Origin: Hymenoscyphus infarciens
Lineage: Eukaryota; Ascomycota; Leotiomycetes; Helotiales; Helotiaceae
Direction: 5' to 3'
NCBI GenBank assembly: GCA_001414345.1
Contig: LLCB01000120.1
Span: forward strand, 98,613 to 162,612
Length of the DNA stretch: 64,000 nt
Shown here: one piece after another, positions 48,625 through 60,525 of the stretch
How positions within the stretch are numbered: the first letter of the stretch is position 1
How the letters are laid out: each line of letters opens with the position of its first letter
The notes under the pieces: generated by a model
Told to the model about the DNA's origin: nothing
Databases searched by the model: none
Seen by the model: only the letters and a program-made list of their open reading frames with translations
Program-made: the position numbers and the translations under genes

Positions 48625-49706
48625 ATGGCCTCCCAGGTTTCTTCAAATAATACTGTCAAAATGCCCACTCAAGATATTCCAGCTAAGGCGCCACTGAAAG
48701 GAATCCTGAAGAACTCCAGAGCCACTCCAGAACCCGTCCTCAATATCCGCAAGGAAAAGGAGCAATACACCGTCGAGCTTCCCATGATCCCTCTTGTCCT
48801 TGTTTGTGACGATGTTCCTGGAATTGGCATCCTCACAGTTGCACGTCGACCAGTTTCGGACCTCCCTGCTGATATTCAACGCGCCTTGCCTTCGACAGTC
48901 TCACTCCGCCATCAATTTAGCAATGATGTAAGTTCAATATTTGATTTGCTAAATATGAACACAATACTAACAAGCTGTAGTGGTCTGCCAACGATGACAC
49001 CGATAGCGACTCGGATTCGGATTCTGACTATGATTCAGACAGCAGCGAGATTTTTGATACCCAATCACCCGGCAAAAATTCACGCGGATTCTCTACACCC
49101 CCCACAGAACAGAACTCTCCCACCACTTGCCCGGAAACCATACAAGAACAACCAAAAAGAAGCGTTCAATGGAGCGCCACAGTCTCCTTCAACGAAAAGT
49201 CCAGCAGCAAAAACAGAAACGCCGAATTCAACAAACTCAACTACCTAAAAGCCGTCTCTCTCCCCTTGAATATCGAAGACTTTCCACCATGTCTCCGCCA
49301 CGAAATCGATATCTTACTCGCCGACAGCTTGCCAGATACGGAAATCCAAGATCTATTCGTCACAATAAACGTTGAGGACGAAAACACCTTTTGGAGAAAG
49401 AAACGTCGTTGTGATCGAGAGATCAAACTTCAGCGCCTCGCGAGTACGTCATTTGGGAGCTTTAATGACGAAGACGACGATGAGGAGGATGATATGACCT
49501 ATGTCGATCTCGATAGTGATCACGAGTCGGAGGAGGGGTTCAACGATCGGATGGCAACGCGATATGAGGAGGATGAGGAGGACGACTTCGGAATTGTGTT
49601 TGAGAAAGACGAGGCGGGGGAAGAGATCTCATTGGCTCGACCAGTTTGCGGAAGTAGCTTCTCTCACGAAGATAGAGAGTGTTATTCGAATGGGAGATGG
49701 GACTGA
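48625..49706 (+). CDS. acidic protein with SILK and RVxF PP1-docking motifs (342 aa)
   Basis: Exons are 48,625-48,927 and 48,981-49,706; the 53-bp intron has GTAAGT, CTAAC and GTAG and joins phase-0 codons. The frame is also open upstream but has no ATG there; a second ATG at 48,661 has better context. Residues 23-30 read PLKGILKN, matching the SILK-type PP1 docking motif as in inhibitor-2. An Asp/Ser tract follows (106-124), then KRSVQW at 160-165, an RVxF-type motif, in the SILK-then-RVxF order of known PP1 regulators. A conserved-looking helical block (SLPLNIEDFPPCLRHEIDIL and on to about 260) precedes an acidic C-terminus. No enzymatic domain. Role as a phosphatase-1 partner is inference. 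Confidence 0.75.
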
Positions 49707-50004
49707 TCAGGGACAGGTTTCCCGGGGATGAAGGCGGAGGCTCTTATTGTTCGGACAATGTTAGGAAGCAGTTCGCCATGTTACTTGCCACTGTTACGGA
49801 GAGCCCTTGAGAGGCATTTTAAGCTGTACTAGATACCCATTTGAGGGAGTTTGCAAACCAATGCAATTTTTTTTTGAAAACAATTACATTTTGTAAATCA
49901 GTGTGAATTTTGACTTGGCCTTTCATGTGTGCGTTGTTGTGTAACAAGTAGTAAACCTGGAGTTGTTAAATACAAGCAAAAGTAAACCACAAATTAACTG
50001 CCCA
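49707..50004. terminator. convergent 3' region
   Basis: Tail-to-tail spacer between the gene ending at 49,706 and the aminopeptidase. T-rich and A-rich runs at about 49,865-49,895 are likely polyadenylation sequence for one or both. Confidence 0.4.
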
Positions 50005-52067
50005 TTATATACCTAGATCCTTCTCCACCAACCCTCGGCAGATTGGATGATAGAAATCCTTGTTCTTCTCAAATGTCTTCAATGCTAAAGCACGATCGAC
50101 AGCATTCAACTTTCGATAAAGAGGTCTGACGAACTTCATTCGCCCCACCTTACCCAAAAGCTCCGAAGCAGGTTGGTAAACACTTTCATCTTTGCTTGTC
50201 AACCCGATTCCGAAATATCGAGCTGAAAGTTCAACATTGCGGGTATTGATGAGGGAGTAAGCCTCGCCCATTACCTTGGATTGGGCTGGCGTGATTGGTG
50301 TCTCGAAGTTTTGAACCTTTTCAAGGAAGACAACAGTTTGATTCGCAGCCCAGCCACTAATATCTGAAGGGGCGGGAGAGTAATCCTAGTGTAGTGTTAG
50401 CTTTCGCATCTAAAAAAGGGAGCTCTGGGGTACATACTTTTGATTCCCATTTAGCAGCCAAATCATAACATTTATCAACCAGGCTGGTATCGAAATCAGG
50501 CTTTGGCGGCAGCCCAGGTTTGTAGAACCATGAATCCCAATCTACAGATTCCAGTTTCGTGGCTGATTCCTTGTCGGATGCAAAGAAGTCAAGAAGAGTA
50601 GCCTTGAACTCGTAAGAATCCAGAGATTTCTCTTTCCATGTTGTGAAGTAATGAGGAATGAACTTGTCCCACTTTGCAATTCCTACAAGCTTCTCTAGAT
50701 AATACAGGAAATGGAAACCCTGTCGGAGTTAGCTAAAAGATTATATTACCGGGAGAAAAAGCAAGCTGACCTTGTCGTATGGCACAGTGGAAAAGGCATC
50801 GTCGGGATCCTTGCCCTTGAGATCAATAACAAGTTTGGTGAATTCATGGTCAGGTCCAAACAGCTTAACAGAATCCTCTGGCACAAAATCAGTATATTGA
50901 CTGAGACTAAAGAGGGCAAAGAACGTACCTAAGGCTTTCCATCCGATAATGGCCGAAAAGTCTCGATGAGCTTCCCCATGAACAGCGGCCCCAATGCGTC
51001 TTTCCAGATAGGTTGTCCATCCCTCGTTCAACCAGCTGTTGAGAGTTAGGAAATGAAAGTATATGGATGAGCATTAGGGGAAATATCGCACTACAAATAA
51101 ATGATAGAACTCACAAATGCTCCCAACTTGCTGCTGAAACCAAGTTTCCACTCCACGAGTGTGACAATTCATGAGCAATGACATCCACATTTTCTCTATC
51201 ACCACTAATGACAGTTGGTGTGGCATATGTAAACACGGGATTCTCCATTCCACCGTAGGGAAAGCTAGGAGGCAATACCAGGACATTATATTGAGTCCAT
51301 GCATATGGATAAATCAGCTTCTCAGCTATCTCAATGAACTTTTCAGTGTCTGCCTCCAACTCCCACTTCGCGTCTAGAAGTTCTTCTGGGCCAGTAGAAA
51401 CGAGGGATCTTGGCCCAATGGATGCAGTGGCAATGTCGCCCGAAGCCAACGCGAAGAGATATGATGGCATTGGAATATCTTGACGGAATGAGTATAACAA
51501 TGTCCCGGATTCACCATCTTCGCCATGCTTGAAAGCTGATGACCCCGTGGGAAGACCGCTTGCTATAACGGGTAGGGGAGAACGAATCTTGAAGGTATAT
51601 GTGCTCTTCACATCCGGGGTATCTTGGCATGGGAAGATTGATCTGTTGTGGATGGCCTGGCATTGAGAGAACATGTATGAAAACTTCTTGTTGGAAGTCT
51701 GAGATGCTGCAAACCATTGCAGGGCTGTACATTGTTCGGTTGTGGATAAATCGATTTGGACATCAACAAGTTGACCTTTTGGCTTTCCACCTGGAACCTT
51801 GATCAAGAGTGGACTACCATATGGCTCCGATCTCTCCGCAACGGTCCAATCCTCGGTCTTCTCTCCATTAACCGTAATGGTTTGGATATCCAAGAAGCTG
51901 GTATCCAGGACAATCTCCTCCGATTCCTTCTCGGTGATGGATTCCAACTGCAAGGTGACACTACCCTTGAGGCATTGCTTCTTGAAGTCAACAGATAGAT
52001 CCGCCAAGGTGTTCTTGGTCTTCCAGTGGTTGTAGTTACTTAGGGTATTGGGATCACGTGGAGCCAT
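50005..52067 (-). CDS. LAP2: leukotriene A-4 hydrolase/aminopeptidase (M1), 4 exons
   Basis: Exons are 51,115-52,067, 50,771-51,035, 50,438-50,719 and 50,005-50,385, with introns of 79, 51 and 52 bp; joined product 626 aa. The N-terminal saddle domain begins [16 protein letters not shown] at 272-276 is the substrate-binding loop, and HELSH at 299-303 with Glu322 (NEGW) forms the HExxH-x18-E zinc site, with Glu300 as general base. The C-terminal alpha-helical domain ends [12 protein letters not shown]. The family hydrolyses N-terminal residues of peptides, and some members also epoxides such as leukotriene A4. Upstream in-frame ATGs at 52,100 and 52,181 add 11 or 38 residues, the longer resembling a mitochondrial presequence. 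The donor of intron 2 (AAG/GTCAGC) is weak. Confidence 0.93.
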
Positions 52068-52181
52068 GTTACTGATGGTAAAAATGTTGCGTACAAGCAT
52101 TCGATGGCTTGGGTGCAGGCTGATGCAAGGGGACGATGTGAAGATTCGTATTACTCTGGTGAAAGAGAGCAATGAAGTCAT

Positions 52182-52500
52182 CGACTCTATTCTGGAACGT
52201 GGAAGGAGTGCAGCAAGAGACGAGACGAGACGAGACGAGGGATATCGAGAAATGAAGGTACCTCGCAGAACTAGAAACAACGCATGAGCATCCTCGGGCG
52301 GGCAACTTTCGTCCTGCCAAAACCGGTTAGACTCGTTCACACTCCGGGTCACGAAATCTAAATAAAGAATTGGTCACATGACTATAGGTATTCCAGGAGT
52401 ATTGATTGTCCTGATGGTTCCATTGCACCTCCACTATCAAAGCACACCACCCCTTTTCTTCTCCCTCACCCTTTCCGTCGGATCTTTATTTGAATCCCAC
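52182..52500. promoter_or_regulatory. upstream region of the aminopeptidase gene
   Basis: Contains a short direct repeat (GACGAGACGAGACGAGACGAG) at about 52,218-52,238 and a stretch that stays open in the aminopeptidase frame to 52,352 but looks non-coding. Likely promoter and leader. Confidence 0.4.
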
Positions 52501-52798
52501 AACTCCATGATTTGCTATACGCATCTCTCGCAGCACCACCCGAGCCGCAGGCACGCAACGACGAGCCTCTTTGGCCAGGCCAGCTCGCTGACATTGAATC
52601 ATCAAACAAGTGTGGACACGGGCTGACTACACTACTCGAGTACACGCCTCTGTTGTGGTCTCGTCTCATCTTTCCTACGCCGACTCGACTCTCTCATCAC
52701 TCGAGCTCGCTTTCCAAAACGGGGCTCACGAATCGCAGTCACGAGCAGGTGACGAGTCTTACGGAGTACAGTACATACATCATAAAGACAAGAGTTCC

Positions 52799-53212
52799 TC
52801 AGTCTCGAGAGGCCATCGCTGTCGACATGAGGCGCGGACTCAAACATCCGGCGCAATCTATTGCGAACCTCTCTTGTGTTGTGCGTTCCGTGAGGATGCG
52901 AGAGAGCAACCCGCCTTGCAGCTCGCAAAGAGAATTATTCGTTTCGTGGAATATTTTCTGTGCTTCGCATTCGTCATCAGAGTCAGAAAAAGCTTCAGAA
53001 AGCAAGCCTCTGTTCAATTCTGGCCCTAGATCACCTTGCCACCGGGATTTATCTAAGCTGATTAACAGGATTACTTCCACGTGTTGGGCCGGTAATCCTG
53101 CTTCTACCACCGCTTCTGTGCATACGCCACACAAGCATCCCTCTCTGAGAGCGAGTTGTTCCTGTACACCAACCCTTCGGGGCACACCAAAAATCCTACG
53201 GAGGATCTTCAA
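52799..53212 (-). CDS. doubtful hypothetical protein, 137 aa
   Basis: An open frame with an ATG on the minus strand whose translation is moderately protein-like (a CLCGVC cysteine pair near 27-32 and an acidic SDSDDECEAQ stretch). It overlaps a 247-codon plus-strand frame at 52,512-53,255 that is rich in Ser, Pro and His and looks less natural. At most one is likely real. No homology recognised, no introns seen. Confidence 0.25.
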   Translation of the reverse strand: MKILRRIFGVPRRVGVQEQLALREGCLCGVCTEAVVEAGLPAQHVEVILLISLDKSRWQGDLGPELNRGLLSEAFSDSDDECEAQKIFHETNNSLCELQGGLLSRILTERTTQERFAIDCAGCLSPRLMSTAMASRD

Positions 53213-53259
53213 TCCTTCACCCCGGATGGTTCGTCTGTATCGGCTTACGGGATAAGATC

Positions 53260-56200
53260 TTTGCTACTCCCCCAAAACATAGCTGAGATATGGCTCCTTA
53301 TAAAGTTCAGAATCGATAAGGCGTAGGGCGTAAGGTTTTACTGTGCCTCGATTTTGGCGATTTTGGCACGAGGTATATCTTCAGCAGATTTGGGCGAAAC
53401 AGAGCTTCCTGCTGTGTAATGTACCGCAGGTAAGCGCTATGGAATAGAAACTCGGATCCTTTATCACTCGCGTTGGTGATCGGCTCCTATTGCTTCCTAT
53501 GAACTCCATTTTTGATCGAAACAGCCATCGAACTCACAAAGTCTTACCTAGATCTTACCAAGAATTGCTCATTCGGGTATTTTGTCCTCTTCCTCTTCCT
53601 CTTCCTTTTCGTGTTGATCGTGTATCCTCCCATCTCTTACGTTTCTACCGACCTTTGCACCATGTTTCCTCTTTTCGGCAGAAGACTTGATTATCAGAAT
53701 AGCAAGATCCTATATGCAGTAGTAGCACAGAACATACCAAGTGGTTGAAAATTGGTGGCACCTTTACCAATTCATGTTTTGTTCGGGGTCATTGTTCAAC
53801 TTGATGGTCTCTAGCACCTACCAATCTGTTCGTTCTCGGAAGGCTATGGAAGCTCAGTACCCTCTATCTGCCAACTCTCCATCCCCGATACTCAAGTGGG
53901 CATGAGAGACGAAACTTTGGGGTTTGGAATGGCTTTTCTTATGGATTCTCTTTGCACCGGATCATGGGTACCATGGTCTGTTGGTCCCGATTTTCTTTTT
54001 ACGCGGGTTTCCCCACTGAAAGTTCCCAATTCCCAACATTTGTATTTTTCAACGAGAGTTCCAACCAAAGTTGCAAATTGAAGCGAGGAACTCTTTTTGC
54101 CTTTTTCCCTCGTAATCTTACACCAAAATCTCAACAGGTGCAATAAGGGCGTGCAGTGCCATGTTTGTCGAAGTATTCTGGCGCATTTGGGGGATATTGG
54201 ACCTTTCAGTATCTCCGAAATCCCAGTACATTTGTCGTCCCCACAAATATTTGATACCAAGCCTTGGTTGTGTTGAAGATGAACTCATCCGAACCAGGGT
54301 CTTGGCTTAGCCTCGGGATATCAAATCTGATCTGAAACCTGGGGGTGTCGAGTTCCGCATACCGCTGCGCACTATATCGGAGGAAACACCAGATCAATTG
54401 TCTATAATCTCCTTATTTATTTTTTACCTGGTTACAACTTGTCAACGTTTTATTTTCCGGGCTGCGATTCCCAATTTAGCTTAGATTTGCTCGATTATGG
54501 GTTTGGAGGATTAGGGAGGCTTTTTTCAACGTCAATTGTCGAAATGAAGTATTTGGATTCTGGGTCACTTGTCAGGAGGAATATGCGGAGAATTTATTGG
54601 TTGGTCAAACCATCTGAACATAATCCGTACAAAAATCACCAGCAAATACCAAGTAGTTCATGGGAACTCCGTACGTAGGTTTCCGAAGAGAGTGTAACCC
54701 TCACACACACAGTGTAGTAGTGTAGCTCTACCTACAGCATGTAAGCAATTCACATGATGTGAATCATATCACACATCAGAGTTTGTGCAGTCGAGAAAGA
54801 AATCGAAGACCATATGCAGAGGCTATGACAATTTCAATACTCGGGGACATACCCAATGCATTCCTAAATCTTGAACCACCAAGACAAGAGAAGAGCATCA
54901 CGCTCACCTCCGAATCTGTAAAATTCAAAAATGAGAAGCTAAATCCTCATCCTTTGACTCTCTCGTTCTTCGTCCCGTATATTCCTCCCTCCTGACGATC
55001 TTTCCACCTACATGAGCCCTAATGTCAGACACCACATATGCAGCATACCACACCAATAATAGCCGTACCTTCTCAGTTCTCACACCGGCTGCGTTTTGAT
55101 CATTGACAGGATTCATGATGAATTTTGCGCAGTTGGCGCCCAGGCCGAAAAATTTAAAAGACTTTCTCTCGAAGTGAGAGAAAGGGAGGGAGACAGACAC
55201 CGTGCCTGCTGTGCCTTCCAAAGGCGTTGAAAAACGGCCTGGCGAACAGACAAGAAACTTGATTAATATTTTCAGTTACCCCGTCAGCTGAATATTTTCC
55301 GTAGGCATCAACCATCCAAGCTCCCCTCTTTTGACACCTGAATTTTCCATTTCCCTAGGAAATCGTCTTGAGATGTCACATCATTTGTTTCTATAAATCG
55401 TGAATTATCAAGTAAGGGAATTTGATGGGTTTACTTCCTTGATTTGTTTCCAGTCGTTGTCGAGGGTCCTCCACCGTATTTCATGATCCCAAGTTTCCAG
55501 TTGGAAAACCCACGTTTCGCCCCATGTCGCTGCGGGCTGTATTTCGGAGGACTGGGGTAGGGATGTGTGATAGGGACAGGGGCTCGCAGGGGGGGTATAG
55601 AACACGGTGCTATAGGGCTAGGATTCAGCACATTTTGGAGCTTGTTGGGTGCCACAGTGGGGAAGAGTTGGAAGAGAGTTTGGTTGAACCGTCAAAGTGA
55701 GGGAGCGAATACGTTTGGTGGGTTGGTTTTCAATGCCCCAAACCTGACCCTAAAATTGCTTAAGTGTGATAGAGGGAGTATATTTTTGATTGATAGTTTC
55801 TTTTGTGCTGGCTGGTCGACAGAGAATTCTTTGTGATCGATTATGCAGGCGTTCTTGGATCTTGTATTCTCTCGAACGGTCAGGGAGAAATTATGTTGTG
55901 TTAAATGTTGTGCATGCATTAGGCCCCTTCGCTTACAGCATCTGGCAGATTTTTCTGCCTCCCAAGTGGCCCGAAAAACTACCCTTTTGGTTGCATGCTG
56001 CCGTCAAAAATGTGATGGAAAAAGATAGGATGAAAAGGGTCCATGATCTCTCCGCACAAAACGAATGTGAGGAGTGATTATTTTCTATCTTTTGAAGACT
56101 TTTTGAATGTCCGATTTTTTAAAAATAAAAATAAAAGATGTGATGATCGTCGAGAAACGTATGTATCCTGCGAACTGTTGCATTGCGGGAGATTGGATTT

Positions 56201-59200
56201 GGATTGATCAGATGCGAGACTTGCCTGGAAAGAGCCTGGATGGTGAAGAAGTTGGTCCGGTAGTTGGGGTTCGGAGAATGGAAGCTGGGTTGGGATGAAG
56301 ATGCCTTCCGCATAAATGAGAAAATACTACGGCATGAAGGATTTTCATGAATTGTTTCTTTATTTCCCCGGCTCTGGTGTTTCGAAACGAAACGCGTAGA
56401 GACGAGATTCATTGCGACTTCAGATGATGAATATATTTGTTTGAACTGGTTTTGCAGCAGAATAGAGTTCTCATCTTACAGCCTAGTGATAATGCTTGGT
56501 TACGAAAAGGGTGGCTTCGGAATCTCTTATCTGGTCTGGACTGTCGAGATGAGAATAGATTTGGAGCTCTCGGAATTATGAGACGAACCCGTGAGAGTTT
56601 CAAACCTCTTCCCGGGCCATGTTAGAGAAACCATTTCCCTTGGCCTCAACGCTCAGGCTGAGCAACAAACCCCGCGAAACGGCCTACTTTCGCTGCAGAA
56701 AACCGACACAATGGAATATACTACGACCTCCCAAGGAACGAAACAAATCATTGCTGCTGAGTTTTCATGCACCTGAAGATCTCTCCCTCTTTCTTTCTTG
56801 CAATTGGTGTCTGTTCATATGCAGAGTCCAAGGAGAAAGACCAGATCAGGAAGTGAAGTCATCCAAAAGAAGATGCGCCGGCAGAGGGCTTTGACACTGC
56901 TCGGGCCAGATCATGTGCCACAGTGGGTGGGTGGCAGCGCAGCGTCGGGTGGCTTAACTAAACGGTCGTTGCGGTGAGGGAGGATAAATAGCTGGATGAA
57001 TTATGATTTTCATAAATGTCGCTCTTATCCATACTGTGTGTACCAGGTTACAGGCCGGAATGCGGGGTTTTGACATCGGCACACAAAAAGCAAGACTCGA
57101 GACTCGAGACTCGAGACTCAAGAGGTGCTCCCACCACTCCCTACTACCTTGCGCGCGGGGAAGATGTAATGGTGACCGGAAGGAGAGAGGTGCTTCCACA
57201 CGAGTGCATAAATGATTATGGCGAGATCTGTGGACAAGTCTGCTGTGTGAATTCCTGATGCATGAGAACCCCTCTATCAAGTAATCTACAGCACAATAAT
57301 GGGGTTGCCATTGCCATCATGTGCTGTATGTATGCCAGGGCACAGCTGGGATAGTAGCGTAACTCTGAACCAAGAAATACCTTATACTCCGATCATATGG
57401 ACGTTTTATGAGAGGTTGTAGCGTTGAACTGCACTCTTTACTCGCAGGACCAAATATTCATCCCGCTGTGTTCAAACAACTCAACGGTGGTATGTTACAG
57501 CAAGCTCAATCCTGAATATTCCGTCCTCATTCCCGTTGAAGATTCTCGTATTGGTCCTGAGTTTGGACCTTTGGATCTTTGATGTTGTGGACGATCAGGT
57601 ACCACCTACGGCAGTGGCTGTGGATTGTGATTGTGACTTTACCGGAACTCCAGTGCAGTCGAGGGAAACCCCCAAGTGCCCCTCATGATGTGGTGGCATT
57701 GGGGAGGCAATTGATAACGAACTCGCTTTGGTACTTAACTGCAATATGGAATATGAATATAGACCGGGAAGCAGGTGAACTGCTTCAAAGAATGTTTCTT
57801 ATCAATTGTTATCAGCGTGCCTAATGACCCTGGCTTGAAGATAAATTGAAAGTCCCATAATTCAGCACGTTTTTCTGGACTTTTTCGACTGGTGGTGAAA
57901 CAAGCGTTAATACATCTCAGTCAAGCTCAATGCTGCAAAGCGGGCCGTTGTTGATCACGATTGAGGGTGTTCAGTGCAGTGGCTTTGACTTTTGCTGAAG
58001 TTTATTATTGATACCCCGCGGCGGGAGCATCATTTGCTATGGGTTTGACATGGAAAGTTGACCTACATCTGTACCTGAAGAACCATCTGACCTCATGTAA
58101 TCTGGCAATAAGGGTAGAGAAAGTATCTCGCAGGAAAACCTGTTGATCAATCCACGCGTTGTATTTTGTTTCGTGTTCTTTCAGGAGATGAAGCCTTGAC
58201 ACGTTTGGCCCTCGTTTCCTACAGGTCCACTTTCTCCCAACCTTCGAACACCCTCGTCATCAACCTGGAAGACTTGCGATCTTCCTCAGCATGAACCCTG
58301 ATGAAAAACTGGAGTCGACGGAATTTGTCTTGCTGTCAAAGAAGACGAACGACTCAATCAGCAAAAATTCCCGGACCAGAGGTGAGGAAACAACTCGCCT
58401 AGGGATGCTTTCGATGAACCATTGATCGTTCTGAGAAGTACGCTGAAGAGGCTGAGTTGTTCTGTGAAGGACCAAAAATGCGAGACCATCATGGTTTGAG
58501 GTTAATCCATCCCGGTGCCTGTCCTCTTGTCGCACAGACATGCACGGCGTTTCTACCCCGAAGTAGTTCCTTGCCCCGCGCCTGGCCATGGACTTCTTTT
58601 GCAACTCCGGCTGCCAGGTTTGTGTGATAGAAGTGCAGGAAGACTTTTTTGGTTGCGCTCTATGGTTGTAAGCGAGGCCTAAAAAGAGGGCTGGAAGAGT
58701 TGAAAAGGAGAACGTCATTTCATCCGTGGAATTGATTCATTTGAAATTTAGGAAGAGGGAGAGGGAGCAATGGGAACATGGTTCTTCCTGGAAATAAGAG
58801 TAGACTTACTATGACTTGCGCAAGCGTCAAAGGCTTTTGCGTAGAGTAAGGTTACTTCCAACTTGTTCTCGAAGTTTGGAAACAAGCAGACGATTCGATG
58901 ATTCGATGATTTAACGTTTAGTTTTGGCAGCTAAAGATAAGTGAAGCGAGCTAAGAGGCTTTTCCTGGGCTGTTGGTTCAGCCAAAGCTTCTTTTTAGCT
59001 TCCCTTTTCTTACGCTGACGAGAATGAATACACGACTCGACGAGTCAGAGAATGGCATCTTAGACACGGGGGTGGAAATGTTCATTCATGCAAACTCGAT
59101 CGAGACGATGGAAAATGAGGGGCAAAAGGCTAGAGTTGATGGGTGGAGACCTGAGACCAGAGTGACATCCCGCAAGCTCCTTCAGGCCTTCGCTTGGAAA

Positions 59201-59800
59201 GAGATTGTGAGCGTCGTTCGGGTGCTTCAGCCGTAGGTAAGACAAATCGACGATTGATCGTTATCTAGACGTAAAGCTTAGCATCTCTAGATTGCCCGCA
59301 TCATCATCAACTCTGTTTTTAATTGAGGGCTTCGAGCGATTCAGTATCGAACCCTTCTCTGCCAGCTCTTTAGATTATTGGATCGGAAAGTGCTCAACTC
59401 ATCCCCGTACGAGTCTTGGCCGTGGCAATTTGGCCCACTGGTTTTCCATCAAAACCCCAACCCAAATTCAACGTCTGTGCAAATACTTGAACAAACCGCT
59501 TCTCCGCCACGGAACAACCAATCAAATACTCGTCACGCTCGCTCTCTGTGCACAGATTCCGACGTTGGGGCATTGAAAAGCAATCTTTCGAGAGCCTCCT
59601 TTTCTGACTCGAAAAGAGCTCGAGGGAGCGGGGTAGAGAAAACGTTGCCCGCTATGAAGTCCATGTACTCCGTACCGAAATACCAGCCAACCCCTTCTCT
59701 AACGAGTTTGAGAGCGAACGGGGCATGGCTGGAGTAGAAGAGACCTCCAGATTTCATTTATAGTAGGCGTCACGAGAGGGCCACTCAGGTTGAGAGACGC
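53260..59800. other. large gene-poor stretch of normal composition
   Basis: About 6.5 kb on which I find only short frames on both strands, none with protein-like composition, splice-site pairs or recognisable domains. Minor features are a CACACACA run near 54,704, a TCGAGACTCGAGAC repeat at about 57,095-57,120, and scattered purine runs. It is not RIP-degraded. It could hold long regulatory sequence, non-coding RNA or decayed genes. Confidence 0.45.
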
Positions 59801-60525
59801 TGGTTGACGGGATGCTGAGCTGTCGAGGTGTGTTGCAGTGTGAATTGTCTCTCAGACGCACAGCTTCCTCATGAGTCTTGAGCGCACCTCCAAGAGCATG
59901 CATGGGTTACGCTCGAGCAGGCATTCGAGATGCAGTACGCCCCCTGCGAAATACCGGTGCGTGATGGTGATATGAAGAGGGGTCGTAATTTATCAGCAAG
60001 GGCTCCGGCCATCTGGTGAAATTGTTTCACGCCGGGACAGGCCCCTTATTGTGCTCTGCTCGCCTGAGCAGCACGCCCCTCGCTTGCAGCATCCTGTACT
60101 CTCCCCCCCCCTAGTACCACCCGGCCGTCTTTCTCACTCTTTGGATCGAGGTGGGATGGAGCCCCTCTGCCATGCTGGGGACTGTCGTCTCAGCCGCCAC
60201 CGCGTACATGTTTCTTGCTAGGGCTCGTTCTTCTCCGGCGACCCGCTCCCTGTAACATGCTTCCTTATTTGAGCCGGGGGGTGCTTAAGAGAAAGAAATG
60301 GCTCCCTCATCCCGGGGTCGGTCCAAGTGTCAGTCAATTCATAAGTATATCCTCCGCCGTCGATTGTCGAGAGCCATACGTTCTCGTAGCAGCGGATTGA
60401 GGTCAGGTATAACCAGCCGTGCTATCTACATCCTTCTTCAGTGTGCTGTGTGTGAATTTACATCACTGTACTATCATCAATTCAACGTTGTTCATCGAGC
60501 AGGATACCTCGAACCTACAGCAATA
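59801..60525 (+). promoter_or_regulatory. upstream region and leader of the Uds1-like gene
   Basis: GC-rich for this window, with C-runs at about 60,104-60,112. The coding frame is open upstream to an ATG at 60,298, but the sequence between does not look like the rest of the protein, and small upstream ORFs (for example from 60,215) suggest a transcribed leader. Confidence 0.4.

Noticed and set aside
58260..58718. 152-codon minus-strand frame
   Set aside because: Begins with a hydrophobic stretch that could pass for a signal peptide, but composition is mixed, no domain or intron signals are seen, and the surroundings are gene-poor; likely chance.
59533..59757. 74-codon minus-strand frame and overlapping plus-strand frames
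   Set aside because: Short, opposite each other, no domain, no splice signals.
60298..60525. N-terminal extension of 76 codons to the Uds1-like protein
   Set aside because: Open only by chance as far as I can see: basic and low in conservation-like pattern, while the ATG at 60,526 has good context and starts a plausible N-terminus.
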